Positions 10,601 through 22,409 of a DNA stretch of 64,000 bases are shown one piece after another (position 1 is the first letter of the stretch; every line of letters starts with the position of its first letter). This DNA is from Dysidea avara (taxonomy: Eukaryota; Porifera; Demospongiae; Dictyoceratida; Dysideidae), in assembly GCF_963678975.1 (NCBI RefSeq), contig NC_089272.1, positions 64,104,774-64,168,773 of the forward strand, written 5' to 3'. The notes under the pieces were generated by a model. It was not told the DNA's origin. It saw nothing but the letters and a program-made list of their open reading frames with translations, and searched no databases. The position numbers were made by a program, and so were the translations under genes.

Positions 10601-13600
10601 TAGCTAGACCAATAAGGGGTGAGGTGATCTTGTGTATAGCTAGATTGTTAAGAGGTGGGGTCTCCGTAATCTATCACTATTAGTCCACCTACATCTTTAT
10701 TTGAGGGGCATGGTCCGAACCTATCACGAACGAGATCCCAATCGTTAAGTTGCAGATATCTAACAAGTGTACTCTTATAGTAGCGCTGGGACTGAAGCGT
10801 TTCTGAAATCCACCTCTGACATAATTCTGTGGCATTTAAATATGCAGCTGAAATAAAGTGTTGATACAGAAAATTAATGCCTTGATATGGTTTCGTTGGA
10901 TGAAGAAGACAAGCAGCCTGATTGAAGGTAAAAGAAAAGACAAGGCGCAGAGGACATACACTCATAAAATGGTGACCTTGTGCTGCTTCGTTTGGCCTCT
11001 AGCCTTGCGATTGTGATCAGGCAGGCAGTGAGTCTAAAATTCAAGTTTTAGCAATTTTTTTTAAATTCTGTATCCGGCCACCTGTAAGTGATTTGTTATG
11101 TTTAATGTATATTATATGGACTAGTACTATTCCGTAAAGGTGACTTTTGGTGCGTAAAATGTCTCTAGGATGATTATTAAAGGTGGAATTTTTGGTGGCG
11201 TGCAAAATTTTCACCACGATCCCTACTTAAACAGTACTACTGTACCGTTTGATGCATGCATGTTTACCATACTAAATGGCTAGTGCCATGCCCTGTTATG
11301 TGTGACTAACCTGTGACATTCTTCATTCAATAAAACTATTTTTATTCCCATACCTTAAAGGGACACTTTGTCAGTGTTTACATCATCAAGCCGTTTAAGT
11401 TTATAATGCAATATTACTTATCGATGACATAAAATCAATTAAGTAATGGGCAAAGGTTTCGACAACATGCTGTAGTATTGTGCTACTACTTCTGTGAAAG
11501 GATAGTGAGTTACAGGTGTATGTAATGAACAGTACACAACAACTTTAGTTACGTATCACAACCAGGTGGATTGTTAGAACATGACCATCTTGGTTATCAA
11601 AGCATTACAAAGCAATTACTAACAGGCGCCTGCTTAATCGTCTGCCAAACTGTTGTGCAGCTAAGAAAACATTTTATACTACATTCCATCAGCCTAAATA
11701 TCAATGTACATACAAGCCCATATCCTGCCATTTCTTTTCCACTTGCCATAAAATTGCGTATAAATTCTAGCAAGAGTACATAATATTTATATATGTACCA
11801 CTCTGCGTAGGCAGTTCAAAGGCACCGCCAGTGCCATAATTTGTATATTGCACTGCTGCAGACCACAGCGAGTGCATTATAACTTATAATGCACTGGTTG
11901 CGGTTTTGTAGACCGCAACGAGTGCATTATAAGTTATAATGCACTGACCGCAGTGCAATATACAGATATTGCACAGGCTGTGGTTTCGTGCAGCATAGCA
12001 CAAGTGCCGGTGGCCAAGACCACTACAACACCTCACCTAATAGGTGGAAAGACACTTCACAGATCTCTAGAATTCTTTTATAGCCTGACATGTAAAGGTT
12101 GATTGTGGGCCATAACGTCACCAACACGTATAATGTTTACAAGCAGCCAATGGCGATCGCAAAAAGCCAACGCGGTGGCCACGACTCTAGTCTACATAAT
12201 ATAAACGTACCTATACACCTTACTAGTCTGGTGCCATCTTAGCCCAGATTAAACTGTAGTCCACTTCGACAATGACTCAATAAAACTAATATATTCTCAC
12301 CTTTACGTTCGATTGTGGTAATCAGTTTTGTCATGCCACCAGATTCAAGTTTAACCTGTGTGAATAGTAAGAATTAGACTAGTATCGTTTAGTAGTTAGG
12401 TTTTGTTTACTTAAACCGTCTATTTAGCTGCTTTTTTTTTGCTCAAGAGAATCACTATGGCGATTAGTCTGGCGCTTAGTCTATATGGCGATTGAGTGAT
12501 CACGCTGGCATGCTGAGCACTACATGATGAGAGCGAATGCAGGTTAGTGATATAATCCATAGCGTACTAGCTTTCAATATCTCAGGTGGCTGCAGTACTG
12601 CAGAGGGAACATCATCGCAACGTCCGCCTTGGTTACCCACAATCAATGTTAGAAACCTGGCCTTTATAAGTGTTACAGCTGTCTTGTGAGACTCTCCCCA
12701 CCTATTAGGTGAGTGGTACATAACAATTATACAACGTGCACTAGTGCTCTGCCTGTATAAATGCACTTGCCTTCGGCCCTCAGGCTCGTGCGTTTATATC
12801 AGGCAGAGCACTCGTGGCCGTTGTGTAACTATATAATGTACTCTTTCATATCACAGTACAAGTATGATATCGCAGTTACTACACAGAGTTCGAGGCGAAG
12901 CCAAGGATGAGTGTTAATAACTATGATATTATACAAGTAAATGTGATATAACTGGCTTGTACCATCAAAGAAACTAAAATTAACACATTTCACTGAAGCC
13001 ACACAACTAGTTTAAGTCCAGTAAGGTCGAATAGACAGTTGGAGATTATAAACGATTTGGATGCCCTCGATTTTGCCTTGGAATGTCTGAGGTGGAATCC
13101 CTATTCATACATGTAAGCTCATGTATGGAGAATAGGCTGGCATGCAGCAGAGTACTACATGCTCTAGAAATCCAATGTAAAATTATATACTCATAGAGAT
13201 TTAGTTGGTACGTATGTCCTAGATTAGTCTTGTAGGCCAGATCCAGGAACTCAAGACTTTCAGTATTAGGCGAAGGTGCTTGTCTCTAAGGCCTGGCCTG
13301 CGAGATTAAGTTGAAGCATGCCAGCTGAGTCTCTATGACTTTGCATTAGATTTCTAGTTAAAGTATATGCTCTGTAGTACTCAGTAGCATGTTAACTCAT
13401 CATTCGCACATACGTTTATAATGGATAAACACTATGCAAAGTCAATGTCTGGATCTGGGAGTGAAGACTGCTGCACAGAACAGCATTAGGTATGAAAAAT
13501 TAACTGTAAAAATCCAGTGTACCAATGTCTGGATCCGAATCTGACCATATCTGACCTTTCCAACTACCCCTTTATACATAGTCAGTAACTTGTATAATAT

Positions 13601-15221
13601 GTGCATGTAGCAAAGAAAGACATACAACTACATAACTTACAGGCTAGTTGTATCAGAGCTGGTCTACTCCTAATACTACCCACTTCATTAGATAACACAC
13701 AGTGATATATCACTCCATCTGTAGTAGCATCAACATTCATTACAATGGCAGTAACCTCCAGTGTACCATTATCATGTATAATATGACTAGTGTCTTCTGA
13801 TACTAGCATATCATTACGATACCATGTCACTGTGATGTTTTGACCATCAAAACTACATGGAAACCTCTCTATGACATTCACATTGTTCCTTTGAGCTACC
13901 ACCACTCTATCTTCTGGCTCTGTGGTGAATCGTGGAGCTGTACCTGGTACAAGACAGTGAATAATTACATTTTGAAATAAGTCTCCAGAGGTACAATAGG
14001 TAATTGATACTACCACTATAACCTTTGTTTATAACCAACCTATATTTGCAAATACTTTAAGGTGGAAAAGTTTCTCAGAATTTGCTGAGACTGTCAGGAA
14101 ACCGCAAAACCTTTACCACTAGTCAATGCCCATGGATTTAAAACAAAAGGGTTTTCTGGTGAAATAAACACTGCATCGACTAAATCTTTCCACCTTGAAC
14201 AACTTGCAGTATATCATATTATCCACAACCACCCTACATACACGAATCAGTGGAAATACTTAGGCCACTCCAAACAAAATAATTCTCTGATTCCCGTCCC
14301 GGACTCAGTCATATTTGCATGTGGGCAGGCAATCCATTTCATTATTCCATTATAAGATTGCCTGGTACAACCATAAAAAGCTAAAAGCATATTTAAGCTT
14401 GTACCTTCCTTTCAAAAATAACACAAACGTGAATTTGTGCTAACTTAATAGCACACTGACATGTGAGCTGACACTATTACAAGATCTGGGCCGGTATAAA
14501 ATGTAAGAATAAATAGAATATAGAATATTAAGAGCTGAGAGGAACCAGATGAGGGCAGTGGACGGGAAACAAAGAATTAATTAGGAGTGACCTTACATCA
14601 GTACATTGTTAACCTATAGCTAGTCCAACACAATCTTTATCTATATTGAACAATCTGATGACTTAGTCACTAATGCTATACTGAACTTAACGGATCTTAT
14701 ACAATAGCTAATAGTGTAGCTGCATATGATTGCCATCAACAATACACAAAACTTTGTAGTATGCTCATTCTAAACATTATTACTAAACTAATCCCTCCCG
14801 ACCAGATGGAAGAGATGCCATGCAAAGCCACAAGAATTCTTTTCTATGGCTTCCCATGAACTCATTTGTCTCAAGTGATTACTATCAGCTCATCTGATCG
14901 CGGCGAGTATCTGAACAACATGTACTACACACCACAGGCCGGTCACATTACAACAACTAATCCTAAACAAACAGCCACTAGCACAAACCGCAACCATACC
15001 GCTATCCAGCCCGCATCCCACAGCCTACGTATCCCACTTCATACCCCACAAAACATTTAAAATTCATTCTCAGCCATTCAGCAGTCGTCATGACCCACAA
15101 CATTAACACTCCAGCAACATCAATACTAGTGTTGATCGCGCCGCCTACCTGGAGGTACTCCACAAATGAGGGAAGCGCAACACAGCACTAGTAGCAAGGT
15201 CGCGGCCACCGCCTGCTTCAT
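7352..15221 (-). CDS. Gene A: Ig-domain protein with signal peptide (5' part, four exons)
   Basis: Exons in transcript order are 15149-15221, 13641-13943, 7736-8041 and 7352-7678. Every junction has an AG acceptor and GT donor, and every intron is phase 1, so exons join without breaking frame (336 codons plus one base). The product starts with a hydrophobic signal peptide and continues with three Ig-like domains, so it is predicted to be secreted or on the cell surface. The second Ig domain has the LPCNPP...W...LPSGDL...Y.C pattern of cell-adhesion Ig proteins of the L1/contactin/DSCAM type (family resemblance only). The last exon ends at a good donor, so the gene continues. No downstream exon is recognisable before the hAT-like insertion at 6279. 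The intron between the second and third exons is 5.6 kb against 2.4 kb in the paralogue, the difference being largely foldback elements. Confidence 0.75.
7736..8041 (-). CDS. Gene A exon 3: Ig-like domain 2
   Basis: 306 nt (102 codons), phase 1-1, acceptor TTTGTAG and donor G|GTAAGT. Landmarks are ILLPCNPP (first Cys), VEWTRD (core Trp), KVLPSGDLIVGNV and GDMYRCHV (second Cys). It is nearly identical to 31938-32243. Confidence 0.85.
8042..9088 (-). other. Intron sequence of gene A
   Basis: Part of the 5.6-kb second intron. It contains a stretch around 8640-8790 where AATGCTTGGTGTCTGTTTCC and a later inverted version (GAAACAGAGACCAAGCATT) face each other, another probable foldback. I see no exon. 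Confidence 0.45.
8635..8788. mobile_element. Probable foldback MITE
   Basis: The left arm, starting near TTTAATGCTTGGTGTCTGTT, is complementary to the right arm ending near AGAGACCAAGCATTAGA. Internal arms also pair (TTTATAGTCCTG with CAGGACTGTCTCC, imperfectly). Confidence 0.5.
9089..9228. mobile_element. Foldback MITE, 140 bp
   Basis: The terminal repeats are AGTTACACGGGCACAATGTG at the left and its near reverse complement at the right (CACATTGTGTCCGTATAACT). The arms continue through GGAGTCCATGAAGTTTATAA. The core contains CCTCAGGCCCTTAGTAGCGC, shared in reverse complement with the element at 6595-6687. Confidence 0.75.
9229..9886 (-). other. Intron sequence of gene A
   Basis: AT-rich sequence with no supported exon. 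A short open frame at 9437-9712 lacks convincing splice context or domain signal. Confidence 0.4.
9887..10124. mobile_element. Foldback element with 106-bp arms
   Basis: The left arm 9887-9992 and right arm 10019-10124 are near-perfect reverse complements around a 26-bp AT-rich spacer that includes ATAATAATAATAAC. The arms include AAATGAAGTAGGGATCTATG and AAGTCCCTACTTTGGCAC. Confidence 0.85.
10125..11819 (-). other. Intron sequence of gene A with one motif copy and a possible exon-like ORF
   Basis: It holds an inverted copy of the dispersed motif GATACTCTAATAGAGCAGTC at 10552-10579 and a 105-codon minus-strand open frame at 10648-10965. The open frame reads protein-like but matches no family I know and may belong to a decayed element. 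I see nothing else supportable. Confidence 0.4.
11820..12015. mobile_element. Nested palindromic element
   Basis: Two 26-bp palindromic blocks based on GTGCATTATAACTTATAATG and GTGCATTATAAGTTATAATG flank a short GGTTGCGG...CCGCAAC hairpin. Outer arms around CAGTGCCATAA and CACAAGTGCCGGTGG are also partly complementary. It reads as a compound hairpin MITE. Confidence 0.65.
12727..12830. mobile_element. Foldback MITE
   Basis: Arms TTATACAACGTGCACTAGTG and GCACTCGTGGCCGTTGTGTA are inverted and continue through AGTGCTCTGCCTGTATAAA. The centre has CTTCGGCCCTCAGGCTCGTG, similar in style to the cores at 6595 and 9089. Confidence 0.7.
12857..12942. mobile_element. Small foldback MITE
   Basis: Arms TACAAGTATGATATCGCAGT and ACTATGATATTATACAAGTA are approximate reverse complements. 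The centre is TTCGAGGCGAAGCC. It lies 27 bp from the preceding element. Confidence 0.55.
13641..13943 (-). CDS. Gene A exon 2: Ig-like domain 1
   Basis: 303 nt (101 codons), phase 1-1. The acceptor is TTGTACCAG and the donor T|GTAAGT. Landmarks are ERFPCSFDG (first Cys), VTWYRND (core Trp) and VIYHCVLSNEVGS (second Cys). The paralogue is 34680-34982. Confidence 0.85.
14059..14196. mobile_element. MITE-like inverted repeat in intron 1 of gene A
   Basis: The ends are AAGGTGGAAA and TTTCCACCTT, in inverted orientation. A diverged copy sits at the equivalent place in gene B (35139-35299), so this insertion predates the gene duplication. Confidence 0.6.
14260..14596. mobile_element. MITE with TAGGCCACTCC ends in intron 1 of gene A
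   Basis: The left end is TTAGGCCACTCCAAA followed by TTCCCGTCC. The right end has GGACGGGAAAC and GGAGTGACCTTA, in inverted orientation. The same family is found at 35881-36229 in gene B but at a different place relative to flanking intron sequence. Confidence 0.65.
15149..15221 (-). CDS. Gene A exon 1: signal peptide
   Basis: 73 nt (24 codons plus one base). It begins ATG and encodes MKQAVAATLLLVLCCASLIC then GVPP, a clear hydrophobic leader. The donor is CCAG|GTAGGC. The paralogous exon in gene B is at 36390-36459, and conservation of the ATG, leader and donor supports this start. Confidence 0.8.
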
Positions 15222-15470
15222 ATCGTTTCGGTAGCTATAACTTGTAGATAACTGGATGATCAGAGCTATCCGCCAATATTCAACAGCTTCTCCCGCAATG
15301 TGTTTAACTATGCCAATGAAAAATTCAACCAGTTTTCTTTGCTGTTACTATCACGTTTAAACTACTACTCGTCAATCACTTCCAGTGGTGACTCCCACTA
15401 CTATAGGTAGAAACAATTTCGTTTGTGTATTTTGAAATTTTGAAAACACTATTAGGTAATTACAGGTCTC
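15222..15470 (-). promoter_or_regulatory. Probable 5' UTR/promoter of gene A
   Basis: Sequence upstream of the start is recognisably conserved with 36460-36700 upstream of gene B. Shared blocks include GCCAATATTCAACAG, CAATGTGTTTAACTAT and ACTATCACGTTTAAACTAC. Such conservation outside coding sequence could reflect shared regulation or just the age of the duplication. I see no clear TATA box. Confidence 0.4.
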
Positions 15471-15980
15471 CACCCACGAATGACTGACAATAATGGAGGT
15501 ATTGATGAGCCTTGGGGCATGACGAAGTAAGATGAGAACACAGTGGAGGTATATAGCTACCTGTTTTCGTTAACAATGTTGAATGTTCGTAGCTATGTCA
15601 TCAACACTTGAAAATCGTAACCGGCTAATGTATGACACTTTTCATTTCATAGACCCTCCAGTGTCTAGCTAATTGGTAAAGTAGATAATAACAATAGACG
15701 AGGTTGTCAATGGGTGGCCGCTATCCTGATACAGCTAGTAAGATAAATAAGAAACATGAGGCAGTTAGTGTTTTGTTATTAAATTCTGACTGAGCATTCA
15801 GCCATGCTGGTGTGCTCAGAATTAAAAAAAATTTTTTTTTTTTTTTAAATTTAGATAGCTACTAGGCAATTTCCTGGTGTTGATGTACTACTATATATTT
15901 TTCATGTTTTCCTGAACTATAGATGAACTTCCTTGGCACCTGGCTGCCAAGTGTTGGACACGTAGAAAAACTGGTGCCAG
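15471..15980. other. Intergenic sequence
   Basis: AT-rich, with a poly-A then poly-T run at about 15825-15847. No gene seen. Confidence 0.4.
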
Positions 15981-16355
15981 AATAGACGATATGCACACTC
16001 TATTACTCGAACGAAAATTGATCAATTAAGCGTAGACGGCGCAAAACTCGACGGTGACTTAAAAGCGGAAGTCCCATACAAAAGTATGGGAAGCAAATGC
16101 GGCTCGAGCAATAACTCACCACTCGAGCTAAGGACAGGCCATCTCGCTTGCCATACACTTCTTTCCGTGCAAAAGAAGTGTATGGCGAGCGAGATGGCCT
16201 GTCCTTAGCTCGAGTGGTGAGTTATTGCTCGAGCCGCATTTGCTTCCCATACTTTTGTATGGGACTTCCGCTTTTAAGTCACCGTCGAGTTTTGCGCCGT
16301 CTACGCTTAATTGATCAATTTTCGTTCGAGTAATAGAGTGTGCATATCGTCTATT
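15981..16355. mobile_element. Near-perfect palindrome, 184-bp arms
   Basis: The left arm 15981-16164 and right arm 16172-16355 are reverse complements with a 7-nt loop. I find a single mismatch (CTTGCC against CTCGCC near the loop). Identity this high means very recent insertion, ongoing arm conversion or an assembly foldback artefact. No clear target duplication flanks it. The 61-codon open frame within it is a by-product. Confidence 0.9.
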
Positions 16356-19300
16356 GAGGCTACCTTCAGAGTACTACAGTTAAATGGTATGGAATACTGA
16401 GTGAGTCAATGACTGTAACAGATCACAGCAACAAACGCACAATCGAAGCCATGCAGTACAGCAAACATACCTGTACCAGCTATAGTTTCCTCACCTAACA
16501 AATATCTGGCTAACTTCTTTAACTAAATCCGATGTGATGGTGTTTAATATTGTTAGACTAAAATGTTCATCAGTTAGCTATATCAATACTAAATCTGATT
16601 TGAATTCCTAAGTTGATCCACAGGACACCCTGAATGCTGTTCATATTAAGGGATTAAATCTATCTGAGGATAAAATGTGTTATACTATAAAGAGAACCTT
16701 TGAGAAGCACCAATGCATTAATTTATTCACTTAAGGTGGCTGAAAGTGGGTGATGAAGAGTGAGTCAACATCCAGAGTTGAACTCTTGTCAACATGTGGG
16801 TAGTTGCATTAAGCTTTAAACGTGTACTTGCTGTATAGTAAAGTTGCAGTATGCATCATACACTCTCAACACATCTACACTTGTTGATCATTACGTACGT
16901 TTGCAGGTTTGTCCTTCTTACGACCTTGTCATTTTGACAAAATTGATAATAATAATAATCATTCACATTTAGCTATTGATCATTCACATTTAGCCATGCG
17001 TCAAAATTTGAATATATTGTGCATTAATAAGAACAGGTCAAATGAGTCGGCAATATAGTGATGTACTTTAAATTAAACTACTGTAAACTGGATCCTGCAC
17101 TGGTGCACTCCTAAAAGTACCCGTTGGTTATGTTGTAAGAGCCAGAAAGCAAATTACTAGAATCAACTGCTTGCTGATATCCATGCTACATACATTGATA
17201 CCATGTGTTGTTGTAAACTTGTGATAGTCACACTGCATTGATCTATATTACTAAATTAGTGTTGTGAATGCGAAACCCTATTTATGCTATATGAGGGGCC
17301 ACACACTACATGGCTGGCAGTTGCTTTACCCTAACAATTCAAAACATAGTCACCATCAATCACTAGATAGGAAATAAGTGATAAAAGTATAAGAAGGGTA
17401 CACTCCTGCTAAATTGTATAATTACACATTATTCACAAACTTTATACTGAAGGATTTTCACTTGATAGGCTATAATGATATATACCTTGTATGGACTCTA
17501 CCGTCTGTGTTCACCCTCCAGTGCCTAACTGGTTAAAATAATAGGTGAGAAAGTGTGATCCCAGAATAGTATTCTTATTATTTTTGTGTTTAACCCCCTC
17601 ATTATAAGAAAGAAACAATGTATTTAAACAATTAAGAGTTAGAACTCTAGGTTAAAGGGCTAGACTTCCTTGGAATAGACATTTAGAATGTTGTACTAAA
17701 TGATCACGATTCTCACACTATATAGCTAAACTTGATAAGTGTGGATAATGAATCAGTGTCTATTACATGTGATGTACATGTGTGTGAAGAGAGAGCTACT
17801 ACATACCCATGTACGTGTACACACATGACAATGTACAGACATCTCTGTGTTTGTATGTATGGACATACTAGCTACCAAGCCACGCCTCCGATGATTTCAT
17901 ATTATGTTGATAGTTCAGAGGTGATGAAGGTTCATCATAGTTTACTTGTGCCACCATATGTCATTTGTGATGTGTGGTTGACAGTTAAGCTGGTTCAGTC
18001 AAGTTGCCACATCAGCAGTTATCTCATTAATAATAGACAACCACAGTTGACATCATGGCAATAGGGTGTTAACTATATGGTTGTTTGTGTACAAAGTGTG
18101 ATCAAATATAGTAATCACATTTGTTCATTTAAACCACATGTTGGAGTGATTGGGATTCACTAAGTTTACACATGTTAGATGTGTAGTGTGACAGTATGTA
18201 TTGTGGCAACCTGGTGGATATTGAACACTGTTACATTATGAGGTAGTGTACAATTTGCTGTGGTCTACTATGTTACACATTGTAAACTTCATAACTGTGA
18301 ACACCAAACTGGTAGGAGGTTCTGGTGTAACATGACATTTAGATGTATGGGCTTTGTAGTGGTAAGGGAGGTTTCAGCCTATCTGTACTCACAAGGAAAG
18401 ATGAAACCTAGGTAGATGTTATCATATCCAACAGTGTACACTATCATAATTCCATAATATACTAATGGACAAATCATGTAGCTACAAGTTGTGCAAGTTC
18501 AATGTATGACCAGGCACACTGATTTACTTGAGTGTTCTTGGCCGTGTGAAATCATAACACCTGTGTAGCTATCGTTACATCCATTGCTATGCAACACTGC
18601 CAAGAGTTCCTTAACATCATGAACTCTTTTCACCAGGTGAGACCTTCAATGAGAGCATCTTGTCTGCTTCTTTGTTGATGGATTGTGTTACACCAGATAA
18701 GGCATCAACATCTCCCTCCATTATGGTATTTTAATGAGAGAGGAGACTACATGCATGCTATTACTACACTGGCTTCCTGACATAATGATTCATAGAACTG
18801 ACTAGTGCATCTACCCATTGTATTTCATTGGCCAATTAGCTGGTCAAAAGACAAACTAAAATACTTTGCTACTTCACTGGTCTCATCTCATGATCAGAGT
18901 CCAGTTGTCTGGTGGTTTTTGCATATAAGTTAACAAATACTAAGTACTCATGATCATTCCATTACTGATCTAATTCATGGAATGTCATTAGTTAGACTTC
19001 ACTGGATGGAGATCATCTATTGACTGTTGTGATTCAGAGCTCACTAGGGTAGCTGCTGGTAATGGAATGTAATGTAATTAAGTCATGAGTGGGCCATTAT
19101 TATTGTGTTGTATGGATGGTTCAAGGGTAATTTGGTAGTACATTATGTCAGTGATGTGTGTGTAGTATGTTTGTGTATGTAGTGTGTGTGTGTGTGTTTA
19201 ATATAGTGTGCATGTGTATGCGTGCCATCTGCCATACCTGGGTACAGTATAATAAAGTGGGTATCATACACAAGTGTCAAAATAGAAATTATTTGCCCGT

Positions 19301-20813
19301 AAGCTACAAGTAGTACAGGTAGTTTATAAGAAATTTCCAGGAAATCATTGTGCCCTAAAAAGAGTGTCAGTGAATTCACTAAGTTAGTCATCATGTTACC
19401 AAATAGTTTGACTAATACAGATCATCTAAACACCAAATATGGTGTGGTAAGATGGACAAGTGATACACTTTATATGTACACCATCAATACCACATAATGC
19501 CTTATAAGGACATCACTATTTACTAATAACATCATATCTGCACATCACCAGTCAAGTGATATCCCATAACTGTGTGGCTAAAATAATATGTTTATACTTA
19601 ATAGGACAATGTTTACACTAGCTAAGATCACACATGTAAACATGGTGATATACTGATGGTAAACAATTCACATGTAGAGTGTTATTAAAGTTACTATACT
19701 GAAATAGATAATATGTATAGATTAACTAATTAGCCATTAACTGCAGTATAATTTGTTATCGTAAGTACCATAGTCTATGCCTCGTCCAGTGTTTGTGTAA
19801 CAGCAGTAATATACATAGCTATCCACATGTGTAACATATGATGAAATTAATATCATTCTAGCTATCAATGCAATAATTCCCAGTGTAGTAAACACTGGCC
19901 TGGTGTATTTTATCACTAACTATAAACATACATACCACCAGAATAGCTATTTGTGATGACAAACTGCACCAACTGATAAGCAATACTGATGCATACATTA
20001 TGCGTTCATGTCACAGTTGAAGCCAAGCTAGCAGCTACTATGCATATCCCATTGGATTATGATCTGCTACTATCTAATGTTTGTCATAACACACACCGTG
20101 ATAATGCAGTCATGTGGTGAATCACTCTTAGGCCATGCTGTATTGTAACATGTAAGTTTAAGCAATGAAACATAGTATAATATAATAGAGTGTGTAGTTT
20201 TTAGTACTAGATGATGAAAGGAGGTAAAAATTGAGCCTCTTTGATACCAAGAATTTAAAATGTAGACACATCCACATTTATTGGTATATATGGTATATGT
20301 GTAGCTATAGGACATTGAGTACATACATAGTGAATCATGTACTTCATGCATGATCACATTTGAAAATCACATGTGATTATTGATGTCACATGGCAACAAT
20401 TGTTTGCCAGTCATCATAGTACTGGTCCTATTGATAAGGTGTATTATTTAGTCTCACATGACCAGACCACTATACCCAATGAAGAGTCTGGCTAGGTGTT
20501 ACTATGGGTGCATAGTTAATGTGGCAAATGTGTGCAAGGAAGATCCTTACTCAGTCAATTAATATGTTCAATACTAAGATAAGGTGCACAATTCCTATAG
20601 TATGCAAGTTGCTTTCTGGTTGGAGTGTAGATTCTAAGACACTCATTGTAGCTATTTGTTTCTTAAGCTTCCATGTACCTCTTAGAAGCTAACTAGTCAT
20701 CATTTACCCTTGAGTGAGATATGCATGCATTAGAATTCTAGGGTACAATTATTTTAAGACTGCCAAAATAGTTGATGTTGCTCACATGTAGTCCAGTCCC
20801 CTTAGGTCCATTA
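16356..20813. other. Long gene-free stretch
   Basis: About 4.5 kb of AT-rich sequence with scattered short TG/CA-rich tracts (for example about 19150-19200). Open frames here are short, start and stop at random, and lack splice context. I see no supportable gene. Confidence 0.45.
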
Positions 20814-22409
20814 GATTTTGATTGAGGGGGTACACTAACACGGTATTATTGGTTTTGATTGAGGGGGTACACTAGCACGGTATTATTGATTTTGATTGAG
20901 GGGGTACACTAGCACGGTATTATTGGTTTTGATTGAGGGGGTACACTAGCACGGTATTATTGGTTTTGATTGAGGGGGTACACTAGCACGGTATTATTGG
21001 TTTTGATTGAGGGGGTACACTAGCACGGTATTATTGGTTTTGATTGAGGGGGTACACTAGCACGGTATTATTGATTTTGATTGAGGGGGTACACTAGCAC
21101 GGTATTATTGATTTTGATTGAGGGGGTACACTAGCACGGTATTATTGGTTTTGATTGAGGGGGTACACTAGCACGGTATTATTGATTTTGATTGAGGGGG
21201 TACACTAGCACGGTATTATTGGTTTTGATTGAGGGGGTACACTAGCACGGTATTATTGGTTTTGATTGAGGGGGTACACTAGCACGGTATTATTGGTTTT
21301 GATTGAGGGGGTACACTAGCACGGTATTATTGGTTTTGATTGAGGGGGTACACTAGCACGGTATTATTGGTTTTGATTGAGGGGGTACACTAGCACGGTA
21401 TTATTGGTTTTGATTGAGGGGGTACACTAGCACGGTATTATTGGTTTTGATTGAGGGGGTACACTAGCACGGTATTATTGGTTTTGATTGAGGGGGTACA
21501 CTAGCACGGTATTATTGGTTTTGATTGAGGGGGTACACTAGCACGGTATTATTGGTTTTGATTGAGGGGGTACACTAGCACGGTATTATTGGTTTTGATT
21601 GAGGGGGTACACTAGCACGGTATTATTGGTTTTGATTGAGGGGGTACACTAGCACGGTATTATTGGTTTTGATTGAGGGGGTACACTAGCACGGTATTAT
21701 TGATTTTGATTGAGGGGGTACACTAGCACGGTATTATTGGTTTTGATTGAGGGGGTACACTAGCACGGTATTATTGATTTTGATTGAGGGGGTACACTAG
21801 CACGGTATTATTGGTTTTGATTGAGGGGGTACACTAGCACGGTATTATTGGTTTTGATTGAGGGGGTACACTAGCACGGTATTATTGATTTTGATTGAGG
21901 GGGTACACTAACACGGTATTATTGGTTTTGATTGAGGGGGTACACTAGCACGGTATTATTGGTTTTGATTGAGGGGGTACACTAGCACGATATTATTGGT
22001 TTTGATTGAGGGGGTACACTAACACGGTATTATTGGTTTTGATTGAGGGGGTACACTAGCACGATATTATTGGTTTTGATTGAGGGGGTACACTAACACG
22101 GTATTATTGGTTTTGATTGAGGGGGTACACTAGCACGATATTATTGGTTTTGATTGAGGGGGTACACTAGCACGATATTATTGGTTTTGATTGAGGGGGT
22201 ACACTAACACGGTATTATTGGTTTTGATTGAGGGGGTACACTAACACGGTATTATTGATTTTGATTGAGGGGGTACACTAACACGGTATTATTGATTTTG
22301 ATTGAGGGGGTACACTAGCACGGTATTATTGATTTTGATTGAGGGAGTACACTAACACGGTATTATTGGTTTTGATTGAGGGGGTACACTAACACGGTAT
22401 TATTGGTTT
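20814..22409. repeat. 37-bp minisatellite, about 43 copies
   Basis: Very homogeneous tandem repeat; the unit contains TTTTGATTGAGGGGGTAC and then ACTAGCACGGTATTATTGG. Variation is confined to a few positions: AGCACGG or AACACGG, ATTGG or ATTGA before TTTTG, and CGGTATT or CGATATT. Left copies are nearly uniform, while the AACACGG and CGATATT variants cluster right of about 21900. There are no spacers. Confidence 0.95.

Noticed and set aside
16148-16333. 61-aa ORF
   Set aside because: It lies inside one arm of the near-perfect palindrome.
17732-18064. 110-aa plus-strand ORF
   Set aside because: No recognisable domain, low-complexity patches, no splice context or repeat relation. Probably chance in a gene-free stretch.
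20814-22409. CRISPR-like array
   Set aside because: The 37-bp units are directly adjacent with no unique spacers, and the context is an animal-type genome.
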